The translations under genes were made by a program, and so were the position numbers. A stretch of 64,000 nt of DNA from Aeromonas jandaei (GTDB lineage Bacteria; Pseudomonadota; Gammaproteobacteria; Enterobacterales; Aeromonadaceae): contig NZ_CP149571.1 in NCBI RefSeq assembly GCF_037890695.1, positions 327,501 through 391,500 of the forward strand. Direction: 5' to 3'. Under the pieces are notes generated by a model. That model made no database searches. It saw only the letters and a list, made by a program, of their open reading frames with translations, and had not been told where the DNA came from. This document shows, one piece after another, positions 57,350 through 64,000 of this stretch; positions within the stretch are counted from its first letter, which is position 1; each line of letters starts with the position of its first letter.

Positions 57350-59947
57350 TTAAACCGCCTGCTGCAGGATCACCGCATCGGCCTTCTTGGTATAGGAGGC
57401 GATCTCGTTGAAGTTGAGGTAGCGGTAAGTATCTGCCGCAGTGGCATCAAGCGCCTTGGCGTATTGCAGGTACTCAGCCACGGTCGGGATCTTGCCGAGA
57501 ATGGCGGCAACCGCTGCCAGCTCGGCAGAGGCCAGATAGACGTTGGCGCCTTTACCCAGACGGTTCGGGAAGTTACGGGTGGAGGTGGAGACCACGGAGG
57601 CCCCTTCCGCTACCCGCGCCTGGTTGCCCATGCAGAGGGAACAGCCCGGGATCTCGATGCGGGCACCGACCCGGCCGAAGATGCCGTAGTAGCCCTCTTC
57701 GGTCAGCTGATCCTTGTCCATCTTGGTGGGCGGCGCGATCCACATGCGGGTCGGCAGCTCGCCCTGATACTTCTCGAGCAGTTTGCCGGCGGCACGGAAG
57801 TGACCGATGTTGGTCATGCAGGAACCGATGAACACCTCGTCGATCTTGTCGCCAGCCACATCGCTCAGCAGACGGGCGTCGTCCGGATCGTTCGGTGCAC
57901 ACAGGATCGGCTCCTTGATGGTGGCCAGATCGATCTCGATGATTTCGGCGTACTCGGCATCCTTGTCCGCTTCCATCAGGGTCGGGTTGGCCAGCCACTC
58001 TTCCATTCCCTTGATGCGACGGGTGATGGTGCGCGGGTCACCGTAGCCTTCGGAGAGCATCCATTTCAGCATCACGATGTTGGACTTCAGATACTCGATG
58101 ATCGGCTCTTTATCCAGCTTGATGGTGCAACCTGCGGCGGAACGCTCGGCGCTGGCATCTGCCAGCTCGAACGCCTGCTCCACCTTCAGGGTCGGCAGAC
58201 CTTCGATCTCGAGGATGCGGCCGGAGAAGATGTTCTTCTTGCCCGCTTTCTCGACGGTCAGCAGCCCTTTCTGGATGGCGGCGTAGGGGATGGCATGGAC
58301 CAGATCACGCAAAGTGATGCCCGGTTGCAGCTCACCCTTGAAGCGCACCAGCACGGATTCCGGCATATCCAGCGGCATCACGCCGGTAGCGGCGGCGAAA
58401 GCCACCAGACCGGAGCCCGCCGGGAAGGAGATGCCGATGGGGAAACGGGTGTGGGAGTCACCACCGGTACCTACGGTATCCGGCAGCAGCATGCGGTTCA
58501 GCCAGGAGTGGATGACGCCGTCACCCGGACGCAGAGAGACACCGCCGCGGTTCATGATGAAGTCCGGCAGGGTGTGGTGGGTCTGCACGTCGATGGGCTT
58601 GGGATAGGCCGCTGTGTGGCAGAAGGACTGCATGGTCAGATCAGCGGAGAAGCCGAGGCAGGCCAGATCTTTGAGCTCGTCGCGGGTCATCGGGCCCGTG
58701 GTGTCCTGAGAGCCGACCGTGGTCATCTTGGGTTCGCAGTAGGTACCCGGGCGAATGCCCTTCACGCCACACGCCTTGCCCACCATCTTCTGGGCCAGGG
58801 TGAAGCCTTTGCCGGTATCGGCCACCGGCTGCGGGCGACGGAATACGGTGGAGAACGGCAGACCCAGCGCTTCGCGGGCCTTGTCGGTCAGGCCGCGTCC
58901 GATGATCAGCGGAATACGGCCACCGGCGCGCACTTCGTCGATCAGCACGTCGGTTTTCAGTTCAAACTGCGCCAGCACCTGCTCGGTGCCGTGCTTGCAG
59001 ATCTTGCCGGCAAACGGGTAGATGTCGATCACATCGCCCATCGCAAGTCCGGAAACGTCCACCTCGATGGGCAGGGCGCCGGCATCTTCCATGGTGTTGA
59101 AGAAGATCGGGGCAATCTTGCCACCCAGCACCACGCCACCAGCGCGCTTGTTCGGCACGAACGGAATGTCGTCGCCCATAAACCAGAGCACCGAGTTGGT
59201 AGCGGATTTACGGGAAGAGCCGGTACCGACTACATCGCCCACATAGGCCAGCGGGAAACCCTTCTCTTTCAGGGCGTCGATGGTCTTGATCGGGCCAATG
59301 GCGCCATCCTTGTCGGGGGTGATGCCGGGACGGGCGTTTTTCAACATCGCCAGGGCGTGCAGCGGAATATCCGGGCGGGACCAGGCGTCCGGTGCAGGAG
59401 AGAGGTCGTCAGTGTTGGTTTCGCCGGTCACCTTGAACACTGTGACGGTGATCTTCTCGGCCAGCTCCGGGCGCGAGAGGAACCACTCGGCATCTGCCCA
59501 GGATTGCATCACCTGCTTGGCGTGGGCATTGCCCGCCTTGGCCTTCTCCTCCACGTCGTGGAAGGAGTCGAACATCAGCAGGGTGTGGGAGAGGCCCTTG
59601 GCAGCAAGAGGAGCCAGGGTCGCATCGTCCAGCAGGTCGATCAGCGGCTGAATGTTGTAACCACCCTGCATGGTGCCCAGCAGTTCAACGGCTTCGGCAG
59701 CAGTCAGGATGGGAGAGTGGGCTTCGCCCTTGGCGACGGCGGTGAGGAAACCGGCTTTGACATAGGCCGCTTCATCAACACCGGGGGGAATTCGGGAGGA
59801 CAACAGCTCTTTCAGAAAGTCTTGTTCGCCGGCGGGCGGGTTCTTGAGCAGCTCGACCAGGGCGGCGACCTGCTCTGCGTCCAGAGGTTTGGCAACCACG
59901 CCCTCGGCAGCACGTTCTGCGACGTGTTTACGGTATGTTTCAAGCAC
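57350..59947 (-). CDS. acnB: Aconitate hydratase B
   Basis: TCA-cycle enzyme interconverting citrate and isocitrate with a [4Fe-4S] cluster. I chose the GTG at 59947 ([16 protein letters not shown]), preceded by AGAGGAA, because it gives 865 residues, the E. coli length; an ATG 39 bases upstream adds an unrelated tail. Cluster Cys motifs [14 protein letters not shown] and [11 protein letters not shown] are present near residues 708 and 770. Three phased ACCAATTMAA repeats lie upstream. Confidence 0.97.
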   Translation of the reverse strand: MLETYRKHVAERAAEGVVAKPLDAEQVAALVELLKNPPAGEQDFLKELLSSRIPPGVDEAAYVKAGFLTAVAKGEAHSPILTAAEAVELLGTMQGGYNIQPLIDLLDDATLAPLAAKGLSHTLLMFDSFHDVEEKAKAGNAHAKQVMQSWADAEWFLSRPELAEKITVTVFKVTGETNTDDLSPAPDAWSRPDIPLHALAMLKNARPGITPDKDGAIGPIKTIDALKEKGFPLAYVGDVVGTGSSRKSATNSVLWFMGDDIPFVPNKRAGGVVLGGKIAPIFFNTMEDAGALPIEVDVSGLAMGDVIDIYPFAGKICKHGTEQVLAQFELKTDVLIDEVRAGGRIPLIIGRGLTDKAREALGLPFSTVFRRPQPVADTGKGFTLAQKMVGKACGVKGIRPGTYCEPKMTTVGSQDTTGPMTRDELKDLACLGFSADLTMQSFCHTAAYPKPIDVQTHHTLPDFIMNRGGVSLRPGDGVIHSWLNRMLLPDTVGTGGDSHTRFPIGISFPAGSGLVAFAAATGVMPLDMPESVLVRFKGELQPGITLRDLVHAIPYAAIQKGLLTVEKAGKKNIFSGRILEIEGLPTLKVEQAFELADASAERSAAGCTIKLDKEPIIEYLKSNIVMLKWMLSEGYGDPRTITRRIKGMEEWLANPTLMEADKDAEYAEIIEIDLATIKEPILCAPNDPDDARLLSDVAGDKIDEVFIGSCMTNIGHFRAAGKLLEKYQGELPTRMWIAPPTKMDKDQLTEEGYYGIFGRVGARIEIPGCSLCMGNQARVAEGASVVSTSTRNFPNRLGKGANVYLASAELAAVAAILGKIPTVAEYLQYAKALDATAADTYRYLNFNEIASYTKKADAVILQQAV

Positions 59948-60049
59948 GACTAATTCCTCTTTGGTCTTTTTTTGGGGTTCGCCCACGCTCGCGGCGATCG
60001 TCCTTGCGGGACACCCCGTAGGGTGCTCCCCACTATATAAGTTTTAACG

Positions 60050-60106
60050 ACCAATTAAAATCCAAACTCTGTTAACCAATTCAACACAAAACCGTAACCA
60101 ATTAAA
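60050..60106 (-). promoter_or_regulatory. Three direct repeats upstream of acnB
   Basis: ACCAATTAAA (60050-60059), ACCAATTCAA (60075-60084) and ACCAATTAAA (60097-60106), spaced 25 and 22 bases, roughly two helical turns. They lie 103-159 bases before the acnB start. The unit resembles ArcA direct repeats and also a PdhR half-site, two known regulators of TCA genes; which acts here is open. Confidence 0.5.
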
Positions 60107-60176
60107 CAGACTGGTATTTTTTGAAAATTAAATGTCAGCCTGGATGCAGAGTTAACAAATACGCATCATTTATCCA

Positions 60177-62429
60177 TTATTGGAACGTAGTGCCCAATTG
60201 CAGATAGAAGACGCCATTCCCCTCCTCCGCCATGCCGTAGCCGAGGAACACCGGGCCAAGGAAGCTCTCGACCCCCACATAGACGGAGCCAGCAGTGAAG
60301 GAGCTGTCAAAGCTGATATCTTCACCCTTGTCCCACACCCCGCCCTGCTCGAGGGAGCCGCCCAGATAGAGCGGCATCTTGAGGGCACCGAAGTCGTTGT
60401 CCGCGACTCGGTAGATGTAGCGCAACCCGCCAAACAGGCTGTAGCGACCACTCAGCTGATAACGCTGGAAGCCGGAGAGACGGAACAGCCCACCCAGGTC
60501 TTGGATATAGAGCGGCAGCGCCTCCTGACTGCTGGAACCGCCGCCCTCCAGCATCAGGTTGAGGCTGTGACGACCCCATGACCAGGGCTTGATCATGGAG
60601 AAGTTGTAGTTCCACCCCTCGTCGCGGCTACTCTGATCCAGCTCTCCCCCGGTCAGATCGACATGGGAATAACCCAGTTTGATGTCCCACCTCTCGCCCG
60701 AGTAGGGGAAGTAGAGGCTGTCGAGGGTATCGTGCTCAAAGCGAACGAAGGGCCCCCAGGCGGTTGCATCCACACTGGTATTCTTGAAGTTTTTCAGATC
60801 GATATTGCCTACCCGACCTTCAAGCCCCGTGTAGATGCGGCTCCATGGCTGACTGTTCCAGCCAACGGCCAGCTCAGAGCTGAAGAAGGAGTAGTCACTG
60901 TCGAGATAGGTCAATGTATTCGGTTCGGAGTTGAAGACCCGGCGCTGGGTTTTGTCATAGGCCAGACTTGCCTCGCCAAAGAAGGTCTGGGAGGGCTCCA
61001 GCGGGGTATAGAAGTCGGTCTTGATATGTTTGGCCGTGCCAAGCGATGCTTCGGTCAGCCACTCCCCGCCCCAGTTGTTGACGTTGGTGAGGGTGTAGGA
61101 CATGCCGACGTTGTAGTTGGAGGTGTTCTCGAAATCGTCGGAGAAGCCGAACTGGAAGTTGAGGTAACCCGGCCCCCAGTTCTTCTCGCTGGCATCGACC
61201 ACCAGCACGTTCTCGCCATCGCGCTCATCCACCTCGTAAGTAATGCGATCGAACGACTCCAGCGCATAGAGGCGGCGAATGCCCGCCTCCAGACTCTCGT
61301 TGGTCTGGATCTTGTCCGGTCGCACATCCAGCATGGCGCGCACCGTCTCGTCGGATAGACGCGACTTGTTGATGATCTCCACCTTGTCGATGTAGTAGGC
61401 GGGCAGGCCGCTGCGTTCGGCACGGCGACTCAGCTTGCGGTTGCGGTACTCGTTGTAGCGCTCCTTGCTCAGGGAGAGCTTGTCGAGTTCCAGCGACACC
61501 TTCTCGGCCGCTGCCTCGCCTATCTTGATCCCCTCCGGCATCCGGGCGAAATCGGCGATCCCCATGTCGCCAAACTCGGGAGTGAGCAGGATATCCTTGG
61601 GCCCCAGCAGCGCCTTCTGCTTGTCGGTGCCGACCTGGGTCATGTAGGTAGTGAGCTGGTCGATCATGGCAAGGCCGGACTTGAGGGACTCGCGGGTGCG
61701 CAGCCTGGCACTGATATCCACCGCGATCACCACATCGGCTCCCATCGCCTTGGCCACGTCCACCGGCATGTTGTTGACCGCACCGCCATCGGCCAGAATC
61801 CGGCCATCCCACTCCACCGGCTTGAGCGCCCCCGGAATGGACATGGAAGCCTGCATCGCCTTGGCCAGACTGCCGTGATCGAGCACGTAAGGGGTGACCG
61901 TCTCCATATCGGTTGCCATGGCACGATAAGGGATCGGCAGATCATCGAAGCTCTTCAGCGCCGGCAGGTTGGAGGTGGCTGTGCGCAGCAAGCTGGCCAT
62001 GGATTGGCCCTGAAAGAAACCATCCGGCAGCTGAATGGTGTCGCCATTGACGCCGATATCGGTGCGTAGCTGATACTTCTCGGTCTGCAGCTTCTTGCGC
62101 AGGGAGAGCTCATCACGGCCCACCTTGTCCTGATAACCCTTGTTCCAGTCGATGGCTAGCGTCGTACGCTCCACCTCCTCGGCGCTAAGCCCCATGGCGT
62201 ACATGCCCGCCACATAAGAGCCCATGCTGGTGCCAACTATGATGTCGACCGGGATGCGCTTCTGCTCCAGTACCTTGAGGATACCGATATGGGCCGAGCC
62301 CTTGGCACCGCCACCACTGAGCACCAGTGCCACCTTGGGGCGGCCACCATCGGCCGCCTGCACCAGCAGCGGCATGGCCGCCAGCATAATCAAAAGCAGT
62401 CGGGTTCATCCCGCACGAACGCTGCGCAT
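60177..62429 (-). pseudogene. Patatin/beta-barrel (type Vd, PlpD-like) protein with in-frame stop in signal peptide
   Basis: Encodes a patatin lipase (GTSMG nucleophile motif; DGGAVNNMPVDVA with the catalytic Asp), a POTRA-like linker and a C-terminal 16-strand-type outer-membrane barrel. The lipase would be exported through, or displayed by, its own barrel. From the ATG at 62429 the reading is MRSVRAG, a TGA (62408-62406), then TRLLLIMLAAMPLLVQAADG. One base change (TGA from TGG) would restore a perfect signal peptide. The 738-residue frame after the stop is intact and could still start at TTG 62393 or ATG 62387, but with a short signal and no good ribosome binding site. Confidence 0.75.
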
Positions 62430-62439
62430 CATATTTTCC

Positions 62440-62562
62440 ATCTTGTTCAGGAAGCCGGTCACCAAGGATGGCCTCTACTATAAGGAGCCGGAGCACAAGC
62501 GCAACCGGCATTCCGGCCAATTCAGCCTCTCCCGGATCTATTTGTCCGCCAGCCCCTTGTGA
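62440..62562 (+). pseudogene. Possible C-terminal gene remnant
   Basis: A plus-strand frame ends LFRKPVTKDGLYYKEPEHKR... QFSLSRIYLSASPL-stop. Its codon use and amino-acid mix look like real protein, but nothing upstream continues it because the patatin gene occupies the other strand. It may be the tail of a deleted gene. I do not recognise the family. Confidence 0.3.
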
Positions 62563-62598
62563 GCGCAAACGCAATCCATAAATAAAGGGTCGAAAGGC

Positions 62599-62625
62599 TC
62601 ATGGGCGCCCCCTCTCTGCCGCTAA
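62599..62625 (+). promoter_or_regulatory. Candidate sigma-28 promoter of the chemoreceptor gene
   Basis: TCATG, 14 bases, then GCCGCTAA (7 of 8 to the FliA -10). The same TCATG-N14-GCCG layout is seen upstream of the yjfB-like gene at 3607-3633. The predicted start is about 30 bases before the ATG. Confidence 0.5.
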
Positions 62626-62662
62626 TATGAGAGTCGTCAATCTCTACCTTTCGGGCTCTTAT

Positions 62663-64000
62663 ATGCTGGCAACCCTGACCCTCAAACAGAAAATTCTGGC
62701 CACCGTCACCCTGGCCGTCGTTATCTCCTGCCTGCTGGTGGGCTACTTCAGCCAGCGCGCCGCTCAGCAACTGATCGAAAAGCGCATGTTCGAACAGGAG
62801 CTGCCCAACCTGACCCAACGCATCAGCAAGGAGATCGAACAGGATCTCAACGGTATCGCCCGTGCGGCACAGCAGCTGGCCACCGACCGCTTTATTCTCG
62901 ACTGGGTGGATCGGGGCATGCCCAAGGAGCAGGAACCACTGCTCATCAACCAGCTCAAGGATGTAGCCAACCAGTACGGGCTGGTCACCGCCTCCTTTGC
63001 CGATCGCCAGACCGCGGCCTACTACAACCAGGATGGCTTTCTGCGCAACCTCACTCCGGCTCAGGATGCCTGGTTCTATGACTACACCAAGAGCCAGAAG
63101 GAGATGACTCTCAGCATCTTCCGCGAGAGCACCGGCGAGATGAAGCTGTTCGTCAACTTCCAGCAGCTCAATGGTCGCGGACTGGCCGGCTTTGCCAAAT
63201 CCCTCGACTCCATGGTTGCCATGGTCTCCAACTTCCGGCTGGAAGATAGCGGCATCGTCTTTATGGTCGATGGCAGCGGCAAGGTGAAATTGCACCCCGA
63301 TGCCAGCCGGATAGAGCGTGACAACCTGAGCCAGCTGGCAGGCAGCGACAGTGGCAGCCTGCTGGCCAAGCGTCCCTTTGCCGTGATCAGCGCCGAAGTG
63401 AATGGCGAGCCCATGGTGCTGGCCAGCAGCTATATCCCGCTGCTCGACTGGTATCTGGTCGTCCAGGTGCCGGAAGCGGAGATCTACGCCGAGCTGGATC
63501 AGAACCGCAACCAGATCCTGATGATCTCGCTGGTCATCGCACTCGCCATGGGGGCCATGGGTATGCTGCTGGCGGGCTCTGTCAGCCGCCCGCTCAACGA
63601 ACTGGCACGTCTGTTCAAGGAGCTTGGCAGCGGTGATGGCGATCTGACCCAGCGCCTCAAAGTGGAGGGCCGTGACGAGCTGAGCCAGGTTGCGACCGGC
63701 TTCAACAACTTCGTCGCCAAGATCCACGGCTCCATCGAGCAAGTGGCCAGCAACTCCCGTCAGCTGGCCACGACGGCCAACGAGGTGGCCAGCAAGGCCC
63801 AGCTGACCCAGCACAACTGTACCGCCCAGCGTGACCGTACCGTACAGGTGGCTACCGCCATCCACGAAATGGGGGCCACCGTGGGCGAGATTGCCGGCAA
63901 CGCCTCGCTGGCGGCGGATGTCGCCAAGCAGGCCAATGATCAGGCGGATGCCGGTGCCCACATCGTGGCACAGGCCCGCCACGGCATCGTCGGCCTCTCC
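62663..64000 (+). CDS. Methyl-accepting chemotaxis protein (3' end missing)
   Basis: The frame from the ATG at 62663 stays open for 446 codons to the window edge. A membrane segment (LATVTLAVVISCLLVGYF) is followed by a periplasmic Cache-type sensor (pattern IVFMVDGSGKVKLHPD near residue 198), a second membrane segment (ILMMISLVIALAMGAMGMLL near residue 285), a HAMP domain (SRPLNELARLFKELGSGDGD) and the start of the signalling helices. Ligand unknown; Cache receptors often sense amino or organic acids. Probably transcribed by sigma-28. Confidence 0.93.
   Translation, partial: MLATLTLKQKILATVTLAVVISCLLVGYFSQRAAQQLIEKRMFEQELPNLTQRISKEIEQDLNGIARAAQQLATDRFILDWVDRGMPKEQEPLLINQLKDVANQYGLVTASFADRQTAAYYNQDGFLRNLTPAQDAWFYDYTKSQKEMTLSIFRESTGEMKLFVNFQQLNGRGLAGFAKSLDSMVAMVSNFRLEDSGIVFMVDGSGKVKLHPDASRIERDNLSQLAGSDSGSLLAKRPFAVISAEVNGEPMVLASSYIPLLDWYLVVQVPEAEIYAELDQNRNQILMISLVIALAMGAMGMLLAGSVSRPLNELARLFKELGSGDGDLTQRLKVEGRDELSQVATGFNNFVAKIHGSIEQVASNSRQLATTANEVASKAQLTQHNCTAQRDRTVQVATAIHEMGATVGEIAGNASLAADVAKQANDQADAGAHIVAQARHGIVGLS

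Noticed and set aside
57464..59953. 829-residue plus-strand frame
   Set aside because: Shadow of acnB; composition is Gly/His/Gln-rich and no known domain is visible.
62522..63982. 486-residue minus-strand frame
   Set aside because: Antisense of the chemoreceptor gene, whose own frame runs off the window edge and has a clear Cache-HAMP-signalling layout.

Overview
The window is about 64 kb of ordinary chromosome from a GC-rich gammaproteobacterium, most probably Aeromonas. The inference rests on gene content and order (rapA-rluA; recX-recA-pncC-mutS; alaS-lysC-csrA-tRNA-Ser-tRNA-Arg; an argE / argCBFGH divergon; plsY / folB-folK) and on protein sequences close to enterobacterial and Vibrio-type homologues. 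I see no prophage, insertion sequence, CRISPR array, integron or plasmid backbone. The first gene (rapA) enters from the left edge and the last (a chemoreceptor) runs off the right edge.

Layout. 1-3.6 kb: rapA, rluA and a small YjfB-type motility protein. 3.8-8.7 kb: trehalose use (maa-like acetyltransferase, treC, treB, treR) with palindromic operators. 8.8-14.5 kb: AEC permease, copper chaperone, periplasmic asparaginase, CNNM/CorC membrane protein, DedA protein and the PbpG endopeptidase. 14.8-25.1 kb: five tRNA-Arg(ACG) and one tRNA-Ser(GCT), csrA, lysC, alaS, recX, recA with a clear LexA box, pncC and mutS. 25.2-35.6 kb is the least core-like part: a YjjU-like patatin protein, three orphan periplasmic binding proteins (two are paralogues), lrgAB/cidAB-like membrane genes, a MocR regulator, a rhodanese, two GNAT acetyltransferases, a CidR-like LysR regulator, a YbaK deacylase and a lipoprotein. 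35.7-45.6 kb: ppc and the arginine genes argE, argC, argB, argF, argG, argH. 45.7-57.1 kb: several poorly known genes, a second tRNA cluster (Phe-Thr-Phe-Asn), plsY, folB-folK, a second YbaK-family protein, an MFS exporter, a CobW/YeiR GTPase, an FAD-linked oxidoreductase and a CSS/EAL phosphodiesterase. 57.3-64 kb: acnB, a patatin/beta-barrel (type Vd) protein and a chemoreceptor.

Most interesting observations. (1) A 40-bp element, an AAATGAATT box followed at fixed spacing by a CATGCC...GGCATG palindrome, occurs three times (26257, 28460, 31275): before the yjjU-like gene, before lrgAB, and before the CidR-like regulator. It looks like the operator of a small CidR regulon whose members have been separated by unrelated genes. 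(2) The 3' ends of rapA and of the AEC permease are each followed by a second, divergent, mostly synonymous copy of their last codons, which looks like a recombination scar. (3) The type Vd patatin gene has an in-frame TGA inside an otherwise perfect signal-peptide coding region. (4) A terminator-like hairpin sits inside the tRNA-Arg cluster. (5) Two sigma-28-like promoters with the same spacing precede the motility protein and the chemoreceptor. I did not find a convincing undescribed multi-gene system; the CidR-like regulon is the nearest candidate.
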